Source: Halichondria panicea
Taxonomy: Eukaryota > Porifera > Demospongiae > Suberitida > Halichondriidae
Direction of reading: 5' to 3'
NCBI RefSeq assembly: GCF_963675165.1
Contig: NC_087377.1
Location: forward strand, 8,821,122 to 8,885,121
DNA length: 64,000 nt
Position 1 is the first letter of the stretch; every line of letters starts with the position of its first letter. Under the pieces are notes generated by a model. That model was not told the DNA's origin. It was given only the letters and a program-made list of their open reading frames with translations, and ran no database searches. A program made the translations under genes and the position numbers. Shown one piece after another: positions 52,580-63,264 of the stretch.

Positions 52580-52969
52580 TACATGTTTTTTAATGTGATT
52601 TATATAATTGTCTTTTTAGGATGTGAAGCAAAAAGCTCGTAAGAAAAAATTCAAGCCATCCTCGATCTCAACCAGATCCTACCCTCTCTCAACAAAACAA
52701 AAGCATCTAGGAAGATATAAATTCAACCATAAGACACTTAGTAACCTCACCTGTCACCTCATCATTAAGTATACATAATTATATACATGTTTATTTTTGC
52801 TTGTGTGTATACACTGTAGTTTTGCAACCACTTACTTTAAACATTATATAATATAATTTATTGACATCCCTTAGAGTACAGTATTACACTTATGATTAGT
52901 GTCAAGACTCACAAAGGGAGTTTAGTAAGATAATAAATACATTGTTGTCGTGCTTATATTATGTATATA

Positions 52970-53346
52970 CCGTATATCTTCTAATTTATCGGACAGCAAA
53001 AAATAATTATTTTGGAAATTGTCCGGGTATAATTGGAACAGATTTTTATAGAGCATGCAAAGTGTCCGGAATAATTAGAACAAGCAAGCAGCTGCATGCG
53101 AGCTAGCTAAGTTTAATAGAACAAGGTACAACTGAATAGTTGCAATAGCTATCTAAAACTAGCTCTCAAAGCTATCTAACTGCAGCACTCTTAAGTCTAA
53201 TACTTGCCGTCTATGAATGAAACTCAACTTTTCAAGGGTATTGTCCGGATATTTAGAACAAATGTAATATTAAAGCACTGGATTGTCCGTTGTATTAGAA
53301 CAATGAAAATTGCCCAAAAGAGTCCGATAAATTAGAAGATATACGG
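52970..53346. mobile_element. MITE-B, best copy
   Basis: Ends CCGTATATCTTCTAATTTAT and ATAAATTAGAAGATATACGG with TA flanks (52968-52969, 53347-53348), 377 bp. Confidence 0.95.
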
Positions 53347-53593
53347 TAACTAAAATAGATCTAGCTTTTTTTTACTGATATGGATACCATCATGAAGCCC
53401 TTATCCTTTAACTACACTGTCCACAGTATGAGCTTAGACATGCTTAGGGCTCCAGCTTGAGATACTCTCATAATTATACCATGTGGCTTCGATTTATGCC
53501 GCAATGGAGGGCCTGTAATCAAGGCTACAATCCGTAAGTAGGAGTGTGACATATGACGTAATGCGTTTCCAATCCCTTTCCTTTACTATCTAT

Positions 53594-54102
53594 GGTTTAG
53601 CTCGGTCCACCCAAAAAACTTACAAAAGTGGAATTAATAAGTTTTGTGAGTTTTGTGCTACGTTACGTTTTCCCCCTCAGTTTGTGTCGCTCCCTATTAC
53701 TCAATCTATACTTTGGTTATATGTAGCTCGCAGTGGTCTATCATATTCCACTATCAATTCGTACCTCTCGGCATTGCATCACCTGCATATCCTTCATAAC
53801 TTGCCCGAACTTCAGCAAGTGGCTTGGCAAAAATTCATGCTATAGTCAAGAGAGGCATTAGAAAAGAGAAAGCAATCTCTCACCCCCAAAAATTTAGGCT
53901 GCCTATTACCCCAGACATTTTGAGGCAGATAAAAGCACTATGATCTGTTGAACCAATACAACCAGATGCAGTCATGCTTTGCAGGGCTGCGAGCTGTTGG
54001 TGCTTTTTCGGTTTCTTCAGGTTAGGAGAAATTACTTGCTTGTCCGCCAATGCAGTCAATCTTCACAAGGACCTGCTCCTTGCTGATCTGGCAGTCGATA
54101 GC
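53594..54102 (+). pseudogene. DIRS-type tyrosine recombinase, N-terminal part
   Basis: From GLARSTQKTYKSGINKFCEF the frame continues the RNase H reading frame that stops at 48918. It shows the core-binding domain of a tyrosine recombinase (SYSTINSYLSALHHLH), a stop and frame change near 53842-53945, then CCFFGFFRLGEITCL-type sequence around the first catalytic Arg (FRLGE) at about 54025. It is cut at 54102 by a hAT element. Confidence 0.8.
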
Positions 54103-55183
54103 CTAGCCTCGATCCCAGGCCGAGTTTTCGCTTTTATAACGGTTAGGCGAACAACTGGGCCTGGTACTAGTTGTCTGCGCATGCGTCAGTCGTTCGTCAG
54201 ATTCTGACGAATGGATATTCTCGTTCACTTTTGTGACATTTATATTCGTGTACTATCGTGTACTAGAAGTCAGTTCCCGTTTTATCATTATTGGAATCGA
54301 TTGGAATGGCTCTTAGCTGAAGCTTCTCTCTTCTCTGAAGCTTATTCTGAAGACTGAACAACAAGGGAAGAGGTATAAAGCTTTGTCAAGCTTGTTAAGG
54401 TCAGATATTTTTGTGTGGGCCCTATGGCCGGCTATGCTATCAAGTCTTGTTCATGTTTGGCAAGAATGTAGGTAGACTATAGTTTCATCATTAATATGGT
54501 GGATCAAGTGAAGAGTGTGAGCTAGAGAACTTGGTGCTGCCATCATCAGCTCGTCGACAATGACACTATAACCGAGAAATTTAATATGTATAGATCTACA
54601 CGTATTTAAAATGTCTACTTCTCTGCAATGGCTAATATCCAGCTATCCCAACAGTGCTCCTCTTGGCTATACTAACGGACGAGACTGGACAGTTTGAGGT
54701 AAGGGTTTAACCGTCTTTGGTTTCTTTTAATATTGTCCTATACTCACAGACACAGGACTGGAGTATGACCTGCTCATTCGAGCGTTGCTGGGTAGCTCAG
54801 AGACATCAAGAGAATCTACATTTTCTCAAGCAATGAGTTACGAGTTGGGGCCTAGAATCAGAGAAGTCCAGCAGCCTGCTGAATCTTTTTGAAACGTAAT
54901 TTGAAGGCATTCAATCATCCTGAAGTTGCCCTGGGTCACTGTAATTGTGCTGCAGCACAACTGGCAACTCCCCAGGCCTTTGTGAAGCAGCTCCCTATGT
55001 GCATCTTTTGTGTACTCACTCTGTGCATTTTCTGTGTAGAAATTTCTATTATTGATTTATTAAATATTTTTGCCGACCACAAATATACAATGAAAATTTG
55101 ACGCATGCGCAGACAACTAGTACCAGGCCCAGTTGTTCGCCTAACCGTTATAAAAGCGAAAACTCGGCCTGGGATCGAGGCTA
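54103..55183. mobile_element. hAT-type element 4 inside the recombinase
   Basis: The inverted arms of about 85 bp begin CTAGCCTCGATCCCAGGCCG and end CGGCCTGGGATCGAGGCTA. Flanked by an exact 8-bp TCGATAGC (54095-54102, 55184-55191). The interior contains weakly exon-like stretches (about 54750-54890, GLEYDLLIRALLGSSETSR) but no transposase. Confidence 0.9.
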
Positions 55184-55191
55184 TCGATAGC

Positions 55192-55551
55192 CATGCTGCA
55201 TCTCTGTCACCTTGAAGCAGTCCAAAACAGACCAATTCCGGAGAGGTGCGCGATTTATGCCTTGTAGCAGCCCTTTTACAATACATCGCGATTCGAGGTC
55301 CACATTCAGGACCCTTGTTTATTTACGCCGACGGGAAGTTCCTGACAAAACATAGCTTTGTTCCACGCATCAGGGAAGCCTTATCGGCTCTCGGTTTGAA
55401 TAATACTCACTACGCTGGTCACAGTTTTCATATCAGGGCAGCTTCAACCGCTGCCAAAGCGAATATTGAAAATTCAATGATAAAAACGTTAGGACAATGG
55501 GAAAGCAGTGCCTTCCTGACGTACATTCCTAGAGGGGCAATCAAGCGCTAA
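55192..55551 (+). pseudogene. DIRS-type tyrosine recombinase, C-terminal part
   Basis: Reads DLCLVAALLQYIAIRG, then a catalytic block near HYAGHSF, IKTLGQWES and a Tyr in FLTYIP, ending at a stop at 55549-55551. The usual Arg three residues after the His (HSFR) is replaced by His (HSFH), so even an uninterrupted enzyme might be impaired. A TAGCCTCGA-type end (GGCCTGGGGTCGAGGCTA) follows at 55617-55634. Confidence 0.8.
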
Positions 55552-55644
55552 ACCAGCACATTCAACAGGATGTAGACCGTAGATTAACGATACAATCAAT
55601 ACTGCGACCTAGCGTGGGCCTGGGGTCGAGGCTACTACTGTACA

Positions 55645-55845
55645 TGTATAGCGGTTAATTTTCGTGGGGCAAAATATTCATGTACGTGGTTTTTGTGGTT
55701 GGAGCTCAGAACACAAATATTTTACCCACAAATGAAGCGACATTTACCTGCAGTGCAAGCAGCTACCACGGAAATATTACCCCCGAAATGTCTCAATATT
55801 GCTAAACCACGAATATTTTGTCCCCTGAAAATTACCCGCTATATA
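55645..55845. mobile_element. CGGTTAATTTTCGTGG MITE, diverged
   Basis: TGTATAGCGGTTAATTTTCG opposes TGAAAATTACCCGCTATA. The interior resembles 10185-10390 (shared TCTCAATATTGCTAAACCAC segment, inverted). Confidence 0.75.
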
Positions 55846-55849
55846 TATG

Positions 55850-56200
55850 ATATCAGGAAAAACGCACATTTGCCACAATAATTATAGCCACACACTAGGC
55901 GTGAAAACCACATAATTTATTACAGTGTAGCAACTACAATGTCAATGTAGCCTCATCGATCTAACAGAAGTGCTGGGCGTAAATTGCCTATCCCTCTCAG
56001 CTCTTTCGTTAACTATGAACAGATACAAACGTAAACATAAACAAAAATAATAGCCAGTCATGAAGTGACTGGACTATATACTGACAAAATTTGTTTGTAA
56101 ACATTCACACTATCAGAATCATTTCAGAATTTTTAAAACTGATGCTATAATTATACTCATAACGACAATTTGTGCTGTGCTGCATAAAGTTACAGGCTTT
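55850..56200. other. probable 3' flank of the repeat-protein gene
   Basis: AT-rich, no gene. AATAAA-like signals occur on the minus strand but none is decisive. Confidence 0.4.
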
Positions 56201-56204
56201 TAGG

Positions 56205-58045
56205 TCATTTTTTAATTGGCACAAGCATATTGCATGCATATGTGAGCATCCATGGTAGATGTTGAGTTCTCGATTTTAGATGACTCGGATTCGGATTCCA
56301 GCAACCACTATAATCAGATAATTTGTCATGCGGTGACCATAAGCAATTGACAACATCAGTTGCTCCCAAGAGTTTTTCACGCAGTTTTTCACAAGCTAAC
56401 GTTTTCTCTTGAAGTACAAAAGGTTTCACCAAGAATCTTACAATATCTTCTATGCACTTTGTCACCAAAATTCTGCAAACTAGTGTAGCGTCAGGGTGCA
56501 TAACGATCAGTGAAGACCCCCTCACGCAAGCTTTGCTCTTTAAACACATAATGCAAATTTGTGCTGTGTAGCATTTAAATTTGGATGTCTTGTAGTTGGC
56601 ACAAACATACATATACTTGTACACCTCCATGGTAAACGTTGAGTTTGTCAATATGAGGTGACGGTTAGGGCCTTGTTTTAATCTGCATTGTATTTTGTAG
56701 TTGCCACAAGCATACGTATACACCCTCATGGTAAATGTTGAGTTCTCGAAAGGTGTCAATACGAGGTTAGGGCATTGTTTTAATTTGCAATGAGTTTTGT
56801 AGTTGGCACAAACATACTTGTTCATTTCCATGGTAGACATTGAGTTCTCGAAAGGTGTCAATACGAGGTTAGGGCATTGTTTTAATTTGCAATGAGTTTT
56901 GTAGTTGGCACAAACATACTTGTTCATTTCCATGGTAGACATTGAGTTCTCGAAAGCAAAAAGTGTCGATTCGGGGTTAGGGCAGTTGGCATAAGCATAC
57001 ATACGTATACACACCTCCATGGTAGATGTTGAGTTCTCGAAAACGAAAAGTCTAAATTTGGGGTTAGGGCCTTGTTTTAATCTGCATTGGTTGGAACAAG
57101 CATGATACGTATACACCCTCATGGTAAACGTTGAGTTCTCGAAAAGTGTATTAGGGTTAGGGCCTTGTTTTAATCTGCATTGGTTGGAACAAGCATGATA
57201 CGTATACACCCTCATGGTAAACGTTGAGTTCTCGAAAAGTGTATTAGGGTTAGGGCATTGTTTTAATTTGCAACGAGTTTTTTTGTTGGCACAAACATAC
57301 TTGTTCATTTCCATGGTAGTTGTTGAGTTCTCGAAAACGAAAAGTGTCAATTCGGGGTTAGGCCCTTGTTTTAATTGGTTGGCATAAGCATGATACGTAT
57401 ACACCCTCATGGTAAACGTTGAGTTCTCGAAAAGTGTCAATACGGGATTAGGGTTAGGGCATTGTTTTAATTTGCATTGTGTTTTGCAGTTGGCACAAAC
57501 ATACTTGTTCATTTCCATGGTAGACGTTGAGTTCTCAAAAACGAAAAGTGTCAATTCGGGGTTAGGGCCTTGTTTTAATCTCCATCGTGTTTTGTAGTTG
57601 GCACAAGCATACGTGTTCATTTCCATGGTAGACGTTGAGTTCTCGAAAACGAAAAGTGTTAATTCGGGGTTAGGGCTTTGTTTTAATCTGCATTGTGTTT
57701 TGTAGTTGGCACAAGCACATGTGTTCACCTCTATGGTAGATGTTGCGTTCTTGAAAAGTGTCAATACGGGATTCAGATTGAATAACTTTGTCCACATACA
57801 GCAAGACTCAGAGAGATTGTTTGAACGGCAGTTCATATTTATAAAATGTATGAAAGGTATATTTATCCAATCGCAATAGAAAGGACTCGGTCGCAAGCTT
57901 ATAGAATGAGATTGAAGAACGCTTTCATTCAGTATGGACATAGTGTTTCCATGGCGTCTATCAGATGTACCAAGTTGAGCATGTAATATAATGAGTGCAG
58001 ATATCAGCAGAAAGAAACAAAGTTTCTTCAGAAAGCTGCAATCTG
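56205..58045 (-). CDS. type II membrane glycoprotein, terminal exon with sequon repeats
   Basis: The minus-strand frame is open from an AG acceptor near 58045 to the stop at 56205, about 610 residues. It begins with KKLCFFLLISALIILHAQLG, a hydrophobic segment with basic residues on its N-terminal side, suggesting type II orientation (C-terminal part outside). Next is a unique stretch of about 60 residues, then about 12 tandem repeats of 30-37 residues. Each repeat has an N-x-T sequon (ENSTFTM, ENSTSTM), one or two Cys (YVCANYKTQC) and KLKQ-CPNP, which at DNA level contains CCCTAACCC. A Cys-containing C-terminal domain of about 130 residues follows (CLKSKACVRG; VLQEKTLACEKLREKLLG). I recognise no family. 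Repeats are not degenerate in frame despite variable unit length, which argues for selection on the protein. The upstream exons at 58085-63725 seem to be its cytosolic part. Confidence 0.65.
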
Positions 58046-58079
58046 TAAAAGTATATTAACACAGATCCTTAGGAGTAAA

Positions 58080-58900
58080 AATGCTTACTTTCTATGATTC
58101 CTTCCTCATCACTTCGCTGAATAAGGGCTTGTGCGTCCCCTAATAACAAGTAATGAATACGTAAAAATATCAAGGCACATCATGCAGATACCAGGTAGAA
58201 CCAAAAACAATGTTAGCAGGGCACAGAATACGTACCAGAGATCTTGAGTTGATTCAACAAAGATGGAGTATTTGACAGTTTTGATTTGTGGTAGTCATAA
58301 ACATTTAGAGTAGGACCCACAAGTTTCTTCTCCGGAGTCTTACAAACACTGCAATGATCGACGTGTAGTAAGTGATCGACCTCACTGTATAATACTTACC
58401 AAGATGGCATTTCACTTGGACTTCTTTCATCAGGCAACTGGATGTCTGGATCTTCAAGTTCAGAAGGAGGATCTGTCTTTGGAGGCTGATATGGTGGACT
58501 TAGCCAGTTCCTAGCAATTGGACAGTAAGTTATCTATATTTATCCTATAATTATTATTATATTCACCTAAATTGCTTGATGCTTTGGTCAGTTTTTTCCT
58601 CAGTTCCAGCTGCTGTTGCTACAATTAAAGAAAAAGCTAAAAGTAATAATTTTTATAGCAGTGTGCACATGCAGGGTATGCATGGCGTACCAGAGTCCTC
58701 CCTCTGAAGCTGATCATCTTGAATGGAACTTTTTGCTGGCTGTAGTTTTCGATAGCCACTAGTATGTAACAGGACGTCTAGACTCTCTAGACTATCAAGT
58801 AGACTGGACGCCTGGCCGTCTGGACTATCAAGTTTAGGAAGATGTGTCTCAGGAGGCTGGCATGGTGGATTCACCCAGTTCCTAGAAACATTGTGTGATT
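58080..58900 (-). CDS. cytosolic exons of the type II glycoprotein gene, 3' set
   Basis: Minus-strand exons with GT-AG borders: about 58875-58690 (NWVNPPCQPPETHLPKLD to KSSIQDDQLQREDSG), 58620-58570 (EEKTDQSIKQFR), 58515-58400 (NWLSPPYQPPKTDPPSELED to SEMPSW), 58345-58235 (CKTPEKKLVGPTLNVYDYHK) and 58140-58085 (GDAQALIQRSDEEGIIE), which leads to the TM exon. The sequence is hydrophilic and rich in Pro and acidic residues, with no globular domain. Exons of the NW-PP type alternate with exons ending in FR, the same alternation as at 61.2-61.7 kb. Confidence 0.55.
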
Positions 58901-58979
58901 AAGTGTGTGATCTCACCTTACGCATGCCATAAATATTACTACAGTGTGACAGGTAGACTTTGATTTTTGTAAATATTTT

Positions 58980-59009
58980 CTGAAGTAAAGGTGTTATGAT
59001 CCATTTGAA
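58980..59009. other. intron sequence
   Basis: Non-coding flank between the exon set and the MITE. Confidence 0.4.
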
Positions 59010-59299
59010 TACAGGTATTGAAAGTTCAACTATTGGCGCTTACCTAGGTCCACCACCTGTTACATCATATTGCATCAATACTACAAAATGGCTGCCAAAA
59101 GATGTGTATACCTATCGAGGAATAGAACTAGCCTATAACTTTGTTGAGTTAAGAACCTGAAATTTTATGTGTATGAACTTGAGTACTCCTAACAGATTTT
59201 GGTAGGTACAGGCAGCCGTTTTGTAGTGATAATGCAATATGATGTAACAGGTGGTGGTCCCAGGTAAGCGCCAATAGTTGAACTTTAAATATACCTGTA
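59010..59299. mobile_element. 290-bp MITE with about 90-bp arms (ACAGGTATTGAAAGTTCAAC)
   Basis: TACAGGTATTGAAAGTTCAA and TTGGCGCTTACCTAGG at the left pair with CCCAGGTAAGCGCCAATAGT and TATACCTGTA at the right. It lies in an intron of the glycoprotein gene. No unambiguous target duplication. Confidence 0.85.
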
Positions 59300-59719
59300 T
59301 TCATAGCAGCCAGGGGGTACTAGGGGTGCTCGAGCACCCTCAACCAGCCTGCGTCAAGTATACAAATCACAGAGAAATGTATCTGATTATTCAGCTGCAT
59401 GAGCACCCACCCCTTCTCTTCCAGATCTTGCTGCAGTTAGGCTGTTATAGCTAGCTAGTATTTAAATCTATAAATTAGTTCTCTTTTGTGATCGTGGCCA
59501 GCCTTTCTATGCAAATAAAGATTCAGCCACGCCCAACTTGGCAGATAAGTTAATTATGACGTCATTAATAAGAGGTATGGCTTCCAGTCACCAAATTTCG
59601 GCGCTGCGCGGCTAAAAATGGGGCACTTTGTGCCCTCTTTCATTTATGATAGCATCCCTTTATCCAAAATCCTGGCTACACCCCTGACCTTTATACTATA
59701 ACCCTTTCCCGGCTTTAAT

Positions 59720-60235
59720 CATAGATTGAAGAGTTAGAGGGATAGGAAACGGAGTGGTGCACGTGATGATTTTACATTGAATCTGCAGTGGAGCCTCGAA
59801 AATTATCCGCGCTACGCCCTATGAACGAGGCTATTAAGCACATTTTTGCCGGGTAACTCCCAAAGCTGTGTTTCCTCGAGACATCATCTCTTTCAGCAAT
59901 TTATAACACGCCTAGTCCATGAGCCACGTGTAGTACTTGCTAATGTCTGACCACACCCAGTAAAAAGAGACTTTCCAATAAAGTTATATGTTCCCAAGGC
60001 TATTTTAGAGCTATTGGAACATATAACATGTAAGAGTGCTGGTTATGACTACTACAATAGGTATAGACCTTGAAATATAAGTGAGTTGCACGGACTAAGC
60101 ACAGTTACTTGTAGTTTATTACGCACTGAGTGTAGAAATAGATATTGTTATGATGGCCTTGATTAAACCGCAGCGTAGCGCGGATGTTACTCGAGATACA
60201 AACCGTTTCCTATCCCTCTAACTCTTCAATCTATG
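59720..60235. mobile_element. hAT-type MITE 5 (CATAGATTGAAGAGTTAGAG)
   Basis: Ends CATAGATTGAAGAGTTAGAG and CTCTAACTCTTCAATCTATG continue inward to GGGATAGGAAACGG arms. Flanked by GCTTTAAT (59712-59719, 60235-60242; one base shared with the element end). Terminal design like transposon 2 at 50141-53593. Confidence 0.8.
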
Positions 60236-60241
60236 CTTTAA

Positions 60242-60700
60242 TTAAAAAAACAAAATACAGAATAAATACACATTTTTCTTTAAAAATACATATCTCATGA
60301 ACCATGCATTGTAATCACTTGCAACTATTTCCTACAGGTAGCCCATATCCTGGGGGTACCATGACATCATCATCGTTACCTAGCAACTGACCACCCCCCA
60401 CTAATTAACGATTTTTTTTCCACATTTCACAATTATGAACATAAACAATATTGTATGAAGGCATGAAGTAACTAAAGACACTAAATAAGTGTTCTCAATG
60501 TTCTCACGGTGACATGGTTCAATCAGGATCAGCAGAAACTTCTCTGCGAGGTCGTATCGGCAGACGCTTATTTCCCGGGAAATGTTTTCTTCACCTACAC
60601 ACAGGTCTACAAGTTCAATGGTGGCTCATGATGTCCACTTGTGTACTAACTAGACTAAGCATACCATACTGAAGCTATCCAGACTACATTATGATACTCC
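60242..60700. other. interior of piggyBac-like element, no gene seen
   Basis: Non-coding AT-rich sequence. Confidence 0.5.
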
Positions 60701-61189
60701 ATATAGTTACTTACAAGGTCCAGGACTTTGGTTCATGCTCAGGAGCTTCTTCCTCAGGTTCTTCAGGCTCTATATTTATAGCTTGACCTCTGAAAAGTAG
60801 TTTCCTCTCTTGGTATGATCCCAGTCACTGTCCTCTTACTCAACAAGGCTATAGGCATCGTTATTCTCACTGTCTAGCTGCCCTAGAACCTCGCTGAGGT
60901 TGTACTATGAAGATCTTGTAGCCATTATCAAACGGTCACTTTTCTTTCGACAGTACTGCACAAAGCGTACCTCGAGGCAATATATTAAAGATACCACGTG
61001 AAAGAGCAGCCCAATGCGCATGTGCTGGTACCTACAACGTGCGCATAGCTCCAACACAGCGCCCACAACGATTTTTTGAAAAATATCACTACCGCTGCCG
61101 TCATATGACGGCTAAAGCCGGGAAAGGGTTAAGATGCTCACAAAAAATAAAAAATTTACTCTCGTTGGTTGATGCACTGTAATTTTAAT

Positions 61190-61690
61190 ACTCACCTAAA
61201 TGGCTTGATGTGTGTATCACTTTTCTTCTTTTTAACTGTTCCTATATTATGGTTTGAAATGTAGAAATGCACTGGGTATTAACTCTATATATGTACATAC
61301 CCTTAAAATACGCAGTGTCCTTCGTATTCTCGATATTCATATTCCACACAAAAAAATTGGTAGTTGGTAACAATTTTTGTCCGATGTAGCCACCAGTATG
61401 TAACGGAATGTCTGAATTCCCAATTGCCCTCCTTTCGGGAGGATTTGTTATATTGTTCCCAAGACGCTCATGTGGTGGATTCAGCTCATTTTGGTCAACC
61501 CTATAGTAATTATGATCAAATACTATAATTATATTGACAACCTTTGCCACAGGTATACTCACCTAAAAGGCATTATCTTTTGATCAGTTTCCTCACTTTC
61601 AGCTGCTACCTTGAGTTCAGCACCACATGCATGTGTACATGTGTGATTCCCATTGCTACTCTCAACATTGAGTGTCTGCATACAAAATTA
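61190..61690 (-). CDS. cytosolic exons of the type II glycoprotein gene, 5' set
   Basis: Minus-strand exons: about 61680-61567 (VESSNGNHTCTHACGAELK to SEETDQKIMPFR, donor GTGAGT), 61505-61305 (VDQNELNPPHERLGNN, PPER, DIPLHTGGYIGQKLL) and 61250-61195 (VKKKKSDTHIKPFR, donor GTGAGT). The FR-ending and PP-type exons repeat the pattern of the 58-kb set (compare LLHTSGYRKLQ with PLHTGGYIGQKL), so the region grew by duplication of a two-exon module. No known domain. Confidence 0.5.
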
Positions 61691-61717
61691 GAGGAACATT
61701 TAAAACCCTCATAGTTA

Positions 61718-61943
61718 CCGTATAGCGCGAAATTTTCGAGGCACTTATATTTCGTGGATTGGCCTCTAAAAGCCATTTCGTTGCACAATGTTCGCGGAAT
61801 GACTGCTTACCGGAAGCCACGCCTTTAAATCTTGCACGTTATAGCAGGTAAAGAACGATTTTCGTGGACTTAATTTTCGTGTAGGATTGCTAACCCACGA
61901 AATCCACGAAAATTAAGCCCCTCGAAAATTTCGCGCTATACGG
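61718..61943. mobile_element. CCGTATAGCGCGAAAT MITE in glycoprotein intron
   Basis: Ends CCGTATAGCGCGAAATTTTC and GAAAATTTCGCGCTATACGG, TA flanks (61716-61717, 61944-61945), 226 bp. Nearly exact reverse complement of 27717-27942. Confidence 0.95.
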
Positions 61944-61949
61944 TATGTT

Positions 61950-63255
61950 ACCGATAGTCGAGGAGCATGATTTTGAACATAGAATTTAAGTAGCGAAGTA
62001 ACATTTGGAGTCATCCAGTAGTGTAAATTAACCTCTATCGAAGGAAATCAGCATGCAGGCAACGGCAGTGCTATATAGTTTGTCAATAATTACATACACA
62101 TGCAGTATTCTATAAGCTTGCTTAAGCATTAGAGTGTTATAAGAGGGAGCTCAATGAAACAGAAATGTGATGGCTATACAGACGATGATCTTAGGGGAGG
62201 ATCTGCAGAGGGGTTAAAGTTCACAATGACTGCTGCTTCTGGCAGTGTACAGCTCTTTTCTTACTCGTACATAGGCTTTAGTGCAAGACTATAATTATAA
62301 CTCATATAAGTTGATGCTCCAAACAATTCTGAGGAGACTGCAACAGCCAAACTTAACTAAAAAAATAAGCTTACAAATCAAAATCCAAGAGAACGTGCCT
62401 ATAAAAGATTTTGCAACCATTTAAGCAGTATAAGCTGGAATACACAGACACAAACACATAATGAATATACATACTATGAAATATTTTCGAGGAAAAGGCT
62501 ATATATAGCGCATTTCCTTGTTTGTATTATAATTATTGCTGTGTACATTGAATAAGGATAGCGGTTTGACATACTTATATGACAATGTTTGTACATAGCA
62601 GGACGATATCATTTTTGCATGTATAGTAAACCTCTCATTTGCTCCTGAGGATACCATAATAATACCAAGAGTGTATGAAGAGGAGTATGTGCAAATTCCA
62701 TTCTACATCTAGGACTGAATTCGGCGCTAACACTAGTCTTGTAGTTGTGTAAACTGTTAGCCATGAATAAAATTAAATGTGGGCTGGAGGTACAAACCAC
62801 ACGTGTGTATGCTGATATCATTTTTAACTAATAAACCACTACACCTACGCACCCACTTAAGATGCGGTCTGGTAGTGCCGTGTTATGACATACTTGTACC
62901 GAAACCTGGTTTACACTACAACTGCTACAGTTGGATACTCCTCTTCATACACTTCTATAATACTAATAGCTTATAAGGGTATGCACTTAGCTATTCTCAG
63001 ACTAAGCAAAATTTAGACATTCTACCCCCGCGAAATGTTATTTTTAGACGCGGAACTTTGCCAGTATAATAATTATATTGGATTCTATTATTTTATGCTT
63101 CTGATATAAATTTTGCTGGGTATGTAAGATAGTTGCATGCATGCATGCCCTTTTCTCGCTTATATATATAAGCCTTGTGTTCTTATGTTTGACCACACCT
63201 TGGTAGTTTTGATTGTAACCATTATTTGACCAACACCTAGATAGGACATTACGTT
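61950..63255. other. intron or intergenic, no gene seen
   Basis: AT-rich sequence, with ACTCCTCTTCATACACT inverted between 62672 and 62950. No exon was recognised with confidence. Confidence 0.4.
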
Positions 63256-63264
63256 GTAATATTA

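Larger units (their letters stand above)
50141..53593. mobile_element. DNA transposon 2 at the same DIRS target site
   Basis: Ends CATAGATAGTAAAGGAAAGG and CCTTTCCTTTACTATCTAT are flanked by GGTTTAGC (50133-50140, 53594-53601). A related pair of ends (CATAGATTGAAGAGTTAGAG) flanks 59720-60235. The interior is filled by four later insertions: 50162-51188, 51251-51309, 51863-52579 and 52970-53346. No transposase was found. Confidence 0.85.
59698..61132. mobile_element. piggyBac-like element (TTAA, CCCTTTCCCGGC ends)
   Basis: ATAACCCTTTCCCGGCTTTA at the left and AAGCCGGGAAAGGGTTAA at the right; TTAA is intact at 61129-61132 and one base off at the left. A palindrome GCCGTCATATGACGGC lies near the right end. 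Inside, the minus strand has an acidic stretch (INIEPEEPEEEAPEHEP, about 60720-60780) like piggyBac transposase N-termini, but no catalytic domain. A hAT-type MITE (59720-60235) is inserted next to the left end. Confidence 0.7.
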
